Shown: in pieces, positions 13,688 through 24,857 of the stretch
Layout: each line of letters opens with the position of its first letter
How positions within the stretch are numbered: the stretch's first letter is position 1
NCBI GenBank assembly: GCA_027946365.1
Contig: JAPEUQ010000001.1
Coordinates: forward strand, 2,728,001-2,792,000
Direction: 5' to 3'
Source: Kalmusia sp. IMI 367209
Taxonomy: Eukaryota; Ascomycota; Dothideomycetes; Pleosporales; Didymosphaeriaceae
Length of the DNA stretch: 64,000 bases
The notes under the pieces: generated by a model
Told to the model about the DNA's origin: nothing
What the model saw: the letters and a program-made list of their open reading frames with translations, nothing else
Database searches by the model: none
Made by a program: the position numbers and the translations under genes

Positions 13688-15371
13688 TCATGACGCTCCC
13701 TCCCCACTCTCAAATTCCCTGCTCTCCCCAATGTCAACGACATCGAATACGCCCGTCTCAGCAATCCCCTTCTCTCCCAGCGCCTCTCTCAGCTTCCGCG
13801 GCGGCTCCATCACGTCCTCCTCGGTCAACACCCAGGTCCCCCAATGCATGCCCAGCGCCGTCTTGCACCGTGTATCCGCAAAGATGTTGACGCTGTCTTT
13901 GGGGTTCGCGTGCATGGGGCTCATGATCCAGCGCGGCTCGTAGGCACCGATGGGAATGAGGCCGAGATCGAAGGGCCCGCGGTGCGTGCCGATCTGCGCG
14001 AAGGCGGGACACACGGGGAGGTGCGAGAAGGCGGGGGCGTAGTCGTCGGCACCGTAGGGGGTGTCGATGGGGACGGCGCGGTAGCCCGTGTCTCTGCATA
14101 TTGTGTCAGCTCCGTTGAAGGCATCGAGACTGGATGGACAAGCAAGGTAAGACGTACCCAGCGAAATACACTTTCGCACCGCCGCTCTCCACGCTCCAAC
14201 TTGCCCACAGCGTCTTGCACTTGTCGAATGCGCTCCTTGCGGAAACGTGCTGGCAAGGGAGTGCGCCCACGACGGCTGTGATGTCCTTATTCTTGGCCCC
14301 TTTCTCGTGGCTCGCCTCCGTCACCGACACTTCATCGACCTCCTTCGCATCCTGGAAACGCGCTTCCAACTTGACGTCTCTGGTATCCCACCAGTCCAGC
14401 TCTGTCACGTTCCCCCCAGGCACCCCGCTCTTCTCAAACCAGCTCTTGTTTCCCAGGGGCGCAAAGAAATGCGCCTGAGGGAAGCGTGCCCTGATCCTCT
14501 TCACCGTCGGATAACTCAGGTGGTCGTAATGGTTATGCGAGATGACGACCAGATCCACACTGGGCAGGTCCTCAATCTCGCAGGGAGGAGGCGTGAAGCG
14601 TTTGAAGGTTTTGAAGTTGACGGGTGCGCAGCAGTCTTCGAAAACAGGGTCGAAGAGCACACGCAACCCCGACGGGAACTCAACGTAGTAGCAGGCGTGG
14701 CCGAGCCAGGTGGCGCGGAGTTTGGGGGTGGTGCGGGACGGGAGGAAAGTGGGTGTTACGATGGGCACTGTGGGTGGTGTGGTGTCTGGGCTGCGGGCTT
14801 GCCCTGAGAGTTTTCTCCTGGCCAGATGTGTCAAATGAAGTTTGGTTCCGCAGGGGGTCCTGCGTATTGGTCCTATAGCCCTCCTGCACGTCACAGGTCC
14901 TGATGTGACTCCTGACATCAGTCTGCACGATGCCACCAGACTCTTCCTTCACCACGCTGGGAACTCAATGTAGACAAATGAGCGTACGTACCATAATAAC
15001 TTCAATCCCATCTGCCACCCCACAAAGTCCCGGAAACTATCCCAAGGATTCACAAAACCCTTTCCCCCCTTCAAATGATGCCTCTTCTCGTCGGCATCCT
15101 CCGGTCTCGCACCTATCTGCGCCGGATTACTGACCACCGCATACAGTCCTGCAGATGCGATACCCGCCACTCCACCCGCTGAACTCATCTTGACTGTGAA
15201 AGCGAACTTGGGCGTCTGCCACCAAGCCGTCGGTCTTCGTGGAGTCGATATAGGTTCGGCGCGCTGCGTATGAGTCGTTCGATGTGCCCTGGCTTTTGTT
15301 GTTCGAGGAGCTATTGACGTATTCCAAAGCCGTCGTCGCAAGACAGAAGGTATACGAGCAGAGGTCGACAT
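13688..15371 (-). CDS. FMP30: NAPE-PLD/Fmp30-like metallo-beta-lactamase-fold phospholipase
   Basis: Three exons, complement(join(13688..14093,14158..14817,14992..15371)), encode 481 aa. The protein begins with an Arg-rich, Ser/Thr-rich stretch like a mitochondrial presequence. [21 protein letters not shown] and the zinc-binding SHNHYDHLS (HxHxDH) then mark the metallo-beta-lactamase fold of N-acyl-phosphatidylethanolamine phospholipase D. YFAGDTGY and MHWGTW, with further metal ligands, follow in exon 3. Yeast Fmp30, a mitochondrial inner-membrane relative involved in N-acylethanolamine and cardiolipin metabolism, is the closest known analogue. Intron 1 is unusually long for this window (174 nt) and its acceptor was chosen by phase, so that junction is the least certain part. 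Confidence 0.85.
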
Positions 15372-17044
15372 CTGTCACTGCAGCGCCTCCACGCCCCGGC
15401 ATATATGCAAATCTACAAACACGAGACAGGCTGCACAGCTAACACCACCTCGCAGCAACCTCCCTCTCCACAACGAAAAAGGACGGCCGAAACTTGAGAA
15501 CCGGCCCGCATGTTCGTCTACCGACGTCGCGAGATGGATGCTGATTGGTCCATGACGACACGATTCTATGAATCGGGCACTTTCACATGCGGAAGCAAGG
15601 GTCTTCTTAACTCCGTCGCGGATGTGCTCTGGATTCAACGGCAACGGACCAATTCTTTGATCCGGTATGCAGGTGGCGGCGGGTTTAGTGATGGAAACGG
15701 CGCCCATGAACACCGGTCATTCAACGATACTGTTCTTCGTTTGGTTGTCGCAAAACCTACCTTGTAGCTTGGGTCATAGCGATGCGGTAGCCGGAGAAAC
15801 GTGACCTAGGCCGGTTTTAGAACGCGCTCGTAACGTGGTAAGCAACTCACGATGGCAGAAGATGTAGATGGAGATTTCGAGGGTTTTAGGGCGATATGCA
15901 ACCGCTCCCCAGACAACCTTTTTTCCATTTTGATGCTGCTATGGAGGAGACCTGCTTTTGCGCAGGATTTCAGACACTATTTCGAATCGACTCCCCCCCT
16001 TCCCTAATGTGCCATTTGGTATAGAAGTCATAAGTGCAAAGCCTTTTCCGCCCAAAGAAAATAAAATCTGATGCTCCGTCGTAATCCGATGCCAATTAAT
16101 TACAGCTCCATGATGGAGAAACCGAGGCGGTGGAGGGATATCAAGTCGTGAGCTCCAGGAAACGCAAAAAAGAGGCTGCTTCGGTACAGGTACAGGCGAA
16201 TGGACCACAACGCAACGGTTCCGAGAGGAAGGGTTGCTCGACTCATAGCGAGACTGTGAGGATGCGGAGACTTCCCATTCGAATGTGAACATCGCCCAAT
16301 GTACCCGCAACCTCCGACAACCTTTCAAAAACAAAACCATTAACAAGTGCAATGAACCCCCCGAAATGCCAATCTAGTGGCGTAGTGCAGTAGAACAATC
16401 GTGCAAAGAAAAGCTGCCAGACCCAACACCCAAGGCGTGAGTAGCAGCTATGAGAAAAGCGCAAACTGGAAAGGCATCGTAGACGGCTGTATCAAGCAAA
16501 CAAAAAACGCCATGGTCCCGCAATTTCGCTCGAAGTGCTCCTGATGACCCATTGACACAACCCAATGTCTAAACGTGAAACAAACAATGGAAAAAAGCCA
16601 GTGGCGAAATGTAAGGTAGGAAATCTATCATGCAAGATGATCGGAAGCCTTGTGTTTTCGTCAGATCCTAAAGGGCGCAGATATGCGTCACAAATAGCGA
16701 CAAGAAGAGAACGAATGAGTGCCTTGGTAAAGTGATGGACCGGATGTTGTAGACAAAGCCTTCTTGGTGAAGGACAGCGATGGTATCGTTTGCCGACCAT
16801 ATAGGTTCGGGCGAGAAGACGATTCCAGGAAATGGAGAACCGGTGCGAAGGGATAACTTTTGAACAAATGAAGCGCTGAAATGGGGTGGGATGTCGAATA
16901 TGTCAAGGTAGGAAAAGCCGGTCATGATCGCAATTTTGGGGTCCGTGATGGCCACCTGGGGTCTGTAGATCTCGACGTCGGATCCACAGAATGCTCAACG
17001 AAAGCCGAAGCGGTCAAATTAAACAAATGGAATGTGACTGAGTC
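15372..17044. other. Intergenic interval upstream of the NAPE-PLD-like gene and downstream of the cyclin
   Basis: This 1.67-kb interval has short frames only, the longest about 137 codons on the minus strand and without recognisable motifs. It should contain the promoter of the NAPE-PLD-like gene and the 3' UTR of the cyclin gene. Nothing else stands out. Confidence 0.45.
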
Positions 17045-18407
17045 CTAAACAGCAACAGCCTGAGGACCGAAACCAGGCGCCATGAAGTAAGGCGGGTGCC
17101 TCTGAGCACAGTACATGCAACCACAGTTGACGCCGTGGGTGTTCCAAGCCGGTGGTTGGTATTGCGCTGTGTAAGCAGGCGGACCGTAACTGGATGGCTG
17201 TTGGGGCTGGCTGGGAGCTGGCTGAGACAGGGGTGGAAAGCCAAACATGGTGCGACGCGAGTAACCCTCCGGAGCCCAAGTTCCCGTGGCACCGTAATAC
17301 TCTGGGGTAGTGGGCCCAGTGGTAGGGGCGGAAGCAGGGGAATGTTCATGGGCTGACCGCCACGGGTCGTACTGTGGAGTAGTTGGCAACGTTGTTGAAC
17401 GATGGTTGCGCTGACTTGGGGGTGTACTCGTATGGTGGCGGGTTGTAGGCTTGCTGCATCGGTAGCGGCGGGAGCGGCTTGTTAATGGAACGCTGTCGCT
17501 GAACCGAGGTGTCGATGGGGCTGAGCTTGTTGGAGCGTCCAGCTCGCTCAGCAGCACGATCCTCGTAGGTTTTCCAGTGGCCGGCCCAAGTGTGCCAACC
17601 TTGGTGCTCTGACGGATCGCGGTGTAGCTTGAATTCAATGGCAACAAGCCACTCCATCTCCAGCTGGTTCAAATCGGCAACGGGAATGCCACTTACTTCG
17701 GACCATGAGCGGTTGATGAAGGTGTTGTCATCGAGAAATTTGCTCCCCAAAACCAAGGCAATGGTGAGTAGACGGAACAAGTGGCTGTCTGTCTTGGGAA
17801 TGTTGGCTAGCATAGGCATCCTGGAAGAGAGATAGAACATGCTGAGCAGGATGGTGGCAGATGGAAGTCTCGTCGCGCAGAGTACTTGGTGGACCCATTT
17901 TCGGAATGATGGCGGCATCATGCGACCAGGAGTAATGACTTCCAGTGCCATCTCGCAGACGAAGTCTGTCATCACATCCATGTCATAGTCGAGCTTCGCG
18001 GAGACACCACCGACAGGCTTTTCTTCCTTTTGTTGCTGCGCGGGGCGCTGGATGAGCTCTTGCGCGCGGTGTTGCTGCAAACCGGCATCTCCCATCGAGT
18101 GTCGCATCGGCGGAAGCAGAGGTGCGCCAACAGGCTCGTAGAAAGAGCTCGGTGGTGGAAGGCTCGGTGGTGCGTTGCTCAGATAGGTGCCTGCTTGTGG
18201 ATACATAGGAGGCATTGCTATGGCGAGCTGGTTGTAGCGGTCTGCAAAGTCGTACCCATCATCTTGCGATCGGATGCCCGGTTGTCCAGAATAAGCGGGC
18301 TGCTGATAGGGCATCCCTCCGCAACCTGAGTGGTAGTTGGGGACGAACTCAGGTGGCGTAAGTGGAAGCTGCCGAGGCAAGTTCTGTCGGGGATAGAAGG
18401 CCGGCAT
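17045..18407 (-). CDS. Clg1/Pho80-type cyclin (apparent +1 frameshift near 3' end)
   Basis: The main frame runs from 18407 to a stop at 17346 (353 aa). It has a Pro/Gln/Tyr-rich N-terminus and then a cyclin box (about residues 145-260: DFVCEMALEVI, FRKWVHQVL, LASK-like LGSKFLDDN, SWSEVSGI, LNQLEMEWLVAIEF). This matches fungal Clg1-like cyclins that partner Pho85-type kinases. A second frame, open 17647-17045, carries a coding-like tail (TPQYDPW, PTTPEYYG, GYSRRTMFGFPP) ending at 17045. Removing one base from the G5 run at 17418-17422 fuses the two into 453 codons. No intron of the right phase fits without deleting likely conserved residues. I read this as one gene with an extra base rather than a natural early stop. 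Confidence 0.78.
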
Positions 18408-18452
18408 GATGGTAGAGGTGCCGTTGCAGAGGAATGAAGATACCGGGAGCCC

Positions 18453-18508
18453 CTACGAGACGGTCAGTTACCAGTCGTGGTAGACACGGCGACGAATACA
18501 AGACGTAC
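18453..18508 (-). other. Predicted leader (5' UTR) intron of the cyclin gene
   Basis: On the minus strand a GTACGT donor at 18508 is followed by a GTAACTGAC branch region and a CTCGTAG acceptor ending at 18453. This is a 56-nt unit of the same design as the coding introns nearby, and it lies 45 nt upstream of the cyclin ATG. It suggests that the transcript starts further right, in the gene-free interval. It is a prediction from signals only. Confidence 0.4.
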
Positions 18509-20791
18509 AGTTCCTTCAGTTCCTAACCGCAGGACGGTTGAGCGTGCGCTCCGCAAGAAAGCTTACCGACGCCCTAATGAGATCCGCTCATGCACAAAGA
18601 AGATTGTTGTCCGAGAGAGTGATTTTTCTTTGTTCGAGGCAATCGAGAATGATGTCGGAATGTTGTAAAAATGCAGTCGCGACCAGACAATGCGTCGTAA
18701 TCGATGGTATAGCACAGCCGGCGAGAGAATCGGCCGAAGCGCGTGTCGCAGCTGAGACCCAAATTAGAGATGCGCAGTGGGTGTCGGCAAGAACGGGCGA
18801 GCGTGAGCGGGCGCCACTGAAACGCGTGCCAGGACGAGGCCTAAATCAATAGATCGCCGTGGTGAAAGGTTGAGGATGCACGCTTGCAATCGCAATCGTG
18901 CGGTAGGTGTCGTGGAAAGTGAAGGAAGCCGATGAAACCGAGCGTGAAAAAGGCAAGGGCGACCCAACAACAAACTTCAAGTGCTAGTAGTTTGTTCGAC
19001 CGAGGGTGACGCCGAGAAAAATGCTACAGGAGAGACGGATGCGAAGGGTGAAGCGGTCGATGCTTTTCGCAGCGACGTGAGCCGTCGGAGTCAGACCCTG
19101 TCTGCAACTGTGACGCGAGCTAGGAGGAGCGGAGCTCGAGCAGGTGGTGACGCTGCACGGCGAGGAGAGCGAGCACTGCCGACGCTGGAGGGGGGCGCAA
19201 GAACAGCAGCAGAAGCGCGGTTGAAGAGTGACGGTGCTCACGCGAAGCTGTCTCGCAAACGCGGATCCGGGCCCTGGCGTTTGGTTGCCCGAGTAGGAGC
19301 AGAGGCCACCTCAGGCCGGCTATCACGGCTCCGTCGAGAGGCTGAGGGTCTCGACGAGGGGGCGGGGGAGAGGCTGGAGATTTGGCTGCGGCAACGCCTA
19401 CGAGCGTAGCGTGGTGAGGATGGGCGAAGGTGAGAATGAGAGGTGGAGAGGAGGAGAAAGGGAAGGGGAGCGGACAAGAGGCGGCGAGCGAGGTGCGGAG
19501 CGTGAGGGTGGTGTGGTAGAAGGGGCCCCAGTTTGGCCGCCCAGGTCGCGAAGCGAATTTCTCTCTTGCGCTTGTGCTCGTCGGAAAGCACCAACGCCTC
19601 CAGGGCTGCTGCGCGCGGCATGTAATCTTAACCACTCTATCACCGCTAAGGGGCTGCCTCCTCTCAGCACCGGCCGCACCCGTGGCCATCTCCGGCCTCA
19701 GGTCTGCACCGATGTGTGCTGCTCGCCTGCTCGGCCAGCTCGGCCTGCTTTCATCGCTCCAGCACGCCCGTCGCTCGCTCGCTCACTGCAACCCGCAACC
19801 CGCTCGCAGGGCAGGGCGCTGGCTGCGACGCTGTCCACGGCATCTGTCGCCCGTCGTCATGACAGCAAACGCCTGCTGCGAAATGCCTTCGCCGCCGTGT
19901 CGGGCTAGGCTGACATGTATTTCTCAATAACGCGGCGCGCTCCACTCAGGCCAGGCCAGAGCACTGCACCGCTGCATCGTCAGGCACAAGTCGATGCACT
20001 CTGAACAAAAATTGCTCCAGCATGGCAGCATGGGCCCTGCAGGCTTCCCCCAATCGAACCCCGTCAGGGACCGCAATAGCGCCCACGCGCCGTCTCTCAC
20101 CCACTCATGGCGCTGCATCGGTGCATCCGCGAGAGCCACGCTGGCAGTCCTACGGTGGGCACGTCTCCCCTTTGCCTCTGGTCCGTCGAAACCGGCTGCC
20201 GTCGAGAATCCTTCACTGCCGCTGCGCCAAGCAGCGTCGCAGGCCCCAATCCTCTTCGGCCGTCGCTAGGAACCCAAGCTGCAGCGCGAGACAGGCGCTC
20301 CGCCTCGACAATTGTCATCATCGCGCAGGCCTCGTCTCTACCTCGAGATGACTGTGTCACTCCAGCTCCCCCAAATAGAGACAGTCGGTCCGTGTAGACG
20401 AGAGTCATATTGGCAATGCAATCACCGCCCGCACACGCCCACGCGTACACGATCCATCTATCCACATGCTGCGTGATGTCGCTTCATCAGAAGGGCTTTC
20501 CAGGCCGGGAGCCGGTCCCCGTGTGCTGTCTGAAAAATTGTGTGCCTGCATGCCATGCCGCCCATGTGGCTAGTCGTCCACATGAACCCTCCTGTCCCTC
20601 CGTCCTCCGTCACTGCCCGTAGCCCGCGGGCCTGTCCAGAGCCCTCTTTGTTCGTTCGGGCTTGGGACGGCGGGCTGGATTGCTGCACGCATATTGGCAG
20701 GTGATGATGGACATGCGCATCAGGCTCTCCGCAAATCGCAGCGCCAAACCCAACATCGCCCGCGCAACAGGGCCCATCGGCGGCAAGGCGG

Positions 20792-20813
20792 GCGTTTGCG
20801 TTTGCGTTTGCGT
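20792..20813. repeat. GCGTTT hexamer tandem repeat
   Basis: Three and a half perfect copies of a 6-bp unit lie within the gene-free interval. It is a simple microsatellite with no evident role. Confidence 0.8.
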
Positions 20814-20891
20814 CAGACTCGTGAGCGTCATCCGGCCGCCATCCGCAGGCTTCCACGAACCCTGACTACTGCGCGCTTCGACAAAAGCAAT

Positions 20892-20919
20892 CTCGTCACT
20901 CGTCACTCGTCACTCGTCA
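20892..20919. repeat. CTCGTCA heptamer tandem repeat
   Basis: Four perfect copies of a 7-bp unit are followed by a degenerate GTCAGTCAGTCG. It is a microsatellite in the gene-free interval upstream of the cyclin gene. Confidence 0.85.
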
Positions 20920-21907
20920 GTCAGTCGCCCGTGGCCCCGTCCGTGGGTGGTGTGGCGACATTTAACCTCGGCGGGAGGCGCTCCCTCCCCCCCTTCTAGG
21001 CCGACCAACACCCGTCAGCAAGCGCTCCCAGGAGCAATAGAAGCACCAGAAAGCTCCCAAATTCGCTGCACCTCCCAAATACAGTCGCACCGCTGTTGCC
21101 CAGCCCCCCTGCTGCTTCGTCTGCAACTGCAATGTGGTGAAGGCAGCCATGTTTGACTCGTGAAGGCTGAGGCCACGCACATGGACACTCTCCGCGCCTT
21201 TTGCGTCGAGATACGAGGGCCGCACTGGAGGTAACCCCCCCGGATGCACAATACCAAAGCGGTGCGGCGGAGGTCTGATCAATTTTTTTGCGCCTGTTGT
21301 GGTCCCACCGTCGGCAGCCACCTCGTCAATATCGTGTGTACCGCGGGGGGTTCCAGTCGGCTGCAGCTACTCGCGAGAAGAGCAGTGGTGGCGTCCTGGT
21401 CAAGGTGAGCTGATCTGTGCAGACACATCCATCTGTCTCACTTGCAACCTCTCCACCGGCGATCGCGAGCTGCCTGTCATAGATCGTCACTCAGGCCGCG
21501 GCGATCTCAGCAGACCGGAACACCACGCTGGTAGCCGTCCGAGACGCTGGTCCCAGTCGCGCTGCTGCCTTGGACCTCCAGCCCTCATCTGGCTTCTTCG
21601 GCATGCGTTATTGAACACGAGGCTGTTTGATACCTCTTCCTGGCCTTGAGCCACGCGTACTTCAATTTGCACATTCAGCGTCTGTTTAATGCTATTTCCG
21701 TAGTTGCCACGCAGACGGCAGCGAGCAGTCCTATTCATTGGTCCGCGACCAGACCCCTGGTGATATTTCTCACGTAGGCTGCACAATAGTATTCCCATTT
21801 CCGAAACGCCAGGTAAATGCCAGCAGCCGTGGGGTATCCCCAGAAAAATCCACGCTCTAAACCGTCCCGATTCCCGAAAATGCCGTGCCCCTCATAAAAC
21901 ATTGCGT

Positions 21908-23170
21908 CTAGTTCATTTGTCTGATCAATTGATTGATCAAGTCTTCGCGATTACCCAAGTCTCCTCCTTCAATAAAGTGCTTGAACTTCCTTTGACGGAA
22001 CCCGCCATTGGGGCTGTTGAGCTTGAATGGCCACAGGAAGTTGGATGCCTGCTTGAAGTTGGGTCTGCACAGGTTAGCGATGACTCGATACATCCATGGA
22101 CAGGACTACGGACCCAACGGTGTAGACTGGGAGGTCGGTTAGCATATTGTACAAGCAACGTGGGGCAGACACTTACTCTCGTGGATCAGATCTTCCATAC
22201 AGATCATGCTGTTCAAATATTAGCGAATGCCGGAGAACGCAGCTTTTGGATGTGGCGGTACCCGTATTTCCCGAGCCGCTCTTCAATAATCTCGTTGTCC
22301 GTAAGCGGGATGCGCTGCTTGTCCACCTTGCCATAACCGCGCTCTGCGAATAAATAAGAATTAGAAGGTTATCAGTGGATCATCAGACATACTGTAGATA
22401 AGTTCACGAACGGACTTTTGGTTCGGATATCCGTATGCCACAAAAGGTTCAACGATCTTGAGCATCTCCAGGGTGGCCTTCGTCAACTTGATGAAGACAC
22501 CATTGTTGATCTGGAGGAGTCGAAGAAGCTGCAAGGTCTTGCGCTTCTTCGGATCAATTTTGTTGATGCCCTTGATGCGCACAACAAAGGCTAATTTAGG
22601 TTCCTCGGGAACATAGAAGCTGTCGTTCTTCTTCGCCTCGCGAGATAGTCTGACTTTTTCCTTCTGCTCAATCGTTAGGACGCGGTGTCTGAGCTTGCGT
22701 CGAGGGTGGTGGTACCTCGGCATCACGATACTCCTTCACATACTTTTCGGCCCTAGTGAAAATGACCTCTCTCTTTTTCTTGTTCTTCTCTGTTTTGTAT
22801 TAGCACAAGGCAACATACATCATTGCCTCGAGAGGTTTGGCGAGAGCGATCGTATCAGTCCCGAAAGATGGTTAACGGTTCGACAGCATTGACCGTAGTC
22901 TAGTCGATGGTGTTGGTAGGTATCATCATCGCGATCGCCCTCTCCAGCTCCCGTGGCAGCTATCTGCATACCTCGTTTCTCCTTCGTAGCCAAAGCACGT
23001 TCCTCGCGAGCCCTCTCCTGCGATTTCCTCTTCTTCAGAAGCGTCTCCGGGACGAGGATGTCGTTCTGCGTTGGCACGCTCCTGCGCTGGAGGTTAGCAG
23101 CGGCTCCGCATACAAGGCTAGTGTGTTTTGGATAGCTCGAAAAGAGAACGACTTACGTTGAGGTTGCCAT
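21908..23170 (-). CDS. RPL7: 60S ribosomal protein L7 (uL30), eight coding exons
   Basis: The model is complement(join(21908..22064,22114..22126,22177..22208,22262..22343,22393..22663,22716..22789,22972..23081,23157..23170)), 250 aa, the normal uL30 size. Every junction preserves frame and rebuilds the family sequence: [98 protein letters not shown] and a [20 protein letters not shown] tail. It is a structural protein of the large ribosomal subunit. Exon 7 is only 13 nt. The second intron (22790..22971) is the longest, and its size is explained by an intronic C/D snoRNA. A frame that starts inside intron 3 (Met near 22726) is an intron read-through, not a start. Confidence 0.93.
22846..22938 (-). 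ncRNA. Intronic C/D box snoRNA in RPL7, guide to 25S rRNA (CCCGAAAGAUGGU site)
   Basis: On the minus strand, within RPL7 intron 2, there is a C box ATGATGA (22929-22923) and a D box CTGA (22858-22855). They are enclosed by a 7-bp terminal stem, GCGATCG (22938-22932) with CGATCGC (22852-22846). The 13 nt ending one base before the D box (ACCATCTTTCGGG, 22872-22860) is perfectly complementary to the conserved 25S/28S rRNA stretch CCCGAAAGAUGGU. By the D+5 rule the methylated base is the G of CCCG, which from memory corresponds to yeast 25S G805. Yeast RPL7A and RPL7B introns host snR39 and snR59, which target A807 two bases away, so host and target region agree with known biology. The exact 5' and 3' ends are approximate. 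Confidence 0.82.
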
Positions 23171-24086
23171 TGCGAGAGCTGTAGCGTCGCGTCTGTGGAA
23201 TTGAAAAGTTTCTGGGTCAACTTTCAATTTTCGAAGGGTGCTAAGCGGTACGCTAGCCGCAAGAGACTAATGTGGCTTGGCGACCGTGATAGATCAGACC
23301 TAAAGATACGGTGAAAGCCGCTCTCGATGATGAACCTACGCACACTGTTATCGCTTCCAGTGACTCTTCGCCAATTTAAAGCCGTTTAATCAAGTCATTT
23401 CAAGCTCGCCTAAGGAAGCACTTCGATTTGATCTATTCTAGTGTGTTTTCACAGCGTTTCCATCTCATGCGCCGAAAGAATCTTTCATGTTACCACTTCA
23501 GAAATTTCTGGTCCATGGCCTCAAGACTTGTATGGAAGGAGTATTGCAATGACTGGCTCCCCGTCTTCATCACAGGTGGAGGTGGCTCACTTATCAGAAT
23601 CGACCGCCTGCTGCGCGCATGGCCTGGCAGGATAATACTCCACGGCCATATATCTCATCAAAAGCAAACTGTAGTGCTGCCGACATTCTTCTCCTTAGAT
23701 AGGTAGGTTTGATGGCCTCCACCGCGCTAATGTCGTAATTCTTCGTCAATACGCAGGTTAACTTAAGTCTAATGGATGTTACGAGTCTTTTTCCTTTGGA
23801 AATGCTAGCAAATCCGATTAATACCATTAATGGGTAGGCATAGTCTTTCTTCAGCTTTCTGTCACCACAAAAACATCAGTGAAGACATGTGGCTACAAAG
23901 GCCACTGCTGCATGCTCCCCATCTCTTTGTTCATCCATTGCTTGCTTACCATCGTTCATGTTGGCTTTGTTTACCAATTAGCAATATTCCATAGCCCTAT
24001 ACTTCTTTATTACGCCGCATTCATACATTCCGCAATCCCACCAAGGACCGGAAGTCCGGTAGACAGTTGACGATATTTCGTTCACG
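23171..24086. other. Intergenic, RPL7 promoter side
   Basis: This 916-bp interval has no convincing gene; the frames present are below 95 codons and lack motifs. It contains the RPL7 promoter and probably the leader of the small ORF that starts at 24087. Confidence 0.45.
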
Positions 24087-24413
24087 ATGGCAGACTCCAG
24101 TAGGCTGTGGAAACCACATCGCCTACCGAAGGACCTGAAAGAGCCCTATGTTCTCGCACACAAGTACCGGGAGTACATGAAGGAGAGGCCTATACGCCGT
24201 GGCGAGGTTGCGAATCCTTACTACGAACGCCTACTAGCGAACCACGAAGATCCTCCGAAGGAAGCAGACGATCGCCTATCTCGTGCGATACGATATGCGA
24301 AAGAGCACTTCGAGTGCTATTATGAAATAGATCACGTCGATAAAATCATAATGTATCTTGACAAACGAGGGAACACCCCAATGCAACCATTCGGGACTCT
24401 TATGGAGAACTAG
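24087..24413 (+). CDS. Small charged protein of unknown function (108 aa)
   Basis: This is a single uninterrupted frame of 108 codons starting at an ATG that follows a purine-poor leader. The product is rich in charged and aromatic residues (for example HKYREYMKERP, YAKEHFECYYEIDHVDK). It has no signal peptide, no transmembrane segment and no motif that I recognise. The balanced composition and lack of competing frames suggest a real gene, but this is weak evidence. It could also be an exon of a larger gene whose other exons I failed to see. Confidence 0.45.
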   Translation: MADSSRLWKPHRLPKDLKEPYVLAHKYREYMKERPIRRGEVANPYYERLLANHEDPPKEADDRLSRAIRYAKEHFECYYEIDHVDKIIMYLDKRGNTPMQPFGTLMEN

Positions 24414-24857
24414 GAGATACATATCTTTGTTATATTTAGCAATCCCCGAAAGCCCCCAGCCAGAAACGTTACACGATATGAGGAGCCGAAATTCTCTCGA
24501 GGCGGCTCGTTACGATGTTCAAAGAAGCTTCGTTTAGTTACATTCCAGCGCATAAGACGAAACCGGAACCGAGAGCCTCACCATGACCTCGCAATACCAA
24601 CACCGTAATTAGAACCAGAACGGCCATAGATTTCTACCCGGATGCGTCGCCTTGTTATTTTTACCTAATCGACCATGCGGTGTCTTTCATCCTCGCCGCA
24701 TCTCGTCCGCAAACGACCAATACCACCATATTTCCGGTATGCCATATAACACGCCCACTCGGGTGCAGACAGATTTCATTCCGAATTACTCGCTATATTT
24801 CATTCTTAATTTACTGCTTGCAAATTGACTCCATCGCTCGTTCTCTATAATAGCAAG
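24414..24857. other. Intergenic, upstream of the CFEM-like gene
   Basis: This 444-bp interval has no obvious gene. A first exon with a signal peptide for the downstream CFEM-like gene might lie here, because that protein lacks one in the model. I looked for an ATG followed by a hydrophobic run that could splice in and did not find a clear candidate. Confidence 0.4.

Larger units (their letters stand above)
18509..21907. other. 3.4-kb interval with no recognised gene
   Basis: This is the longest gene-free stretch of the window, between the cyclin leader and the RPL7 stop. It is GC-rich with overlapping frames on all strands (up to 189 codons) of low-complexity Arg/Ser/Pro/Ala composition, which is typical of chance frames in GC-rich DNA. 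It contains short tandem repeats (listed separately). It probably holds a long cyclin promoter or leader. A non-coding transcript cannot be excluded from sequence alone. Confidence 0.5.

Noticed and set aside
17372..17504. A 133-nt intron joining the cyclin to its second frame
   Set aside because: The phase would fit, but it would remove the RSINKPLPPLP stretch and lacks a convincing branch site. One extra base in the G5 run is simpler.
19120..19689. Minus-strand frame of 189 codons in the gene-free interval
   Set aside because: It is low-complexity Arg/Ser/Pro/Ala, overlaps other frames of similar length on the plus strand, and shows no motif or splice continuity. GC-rich DNA gives such frames by chance.
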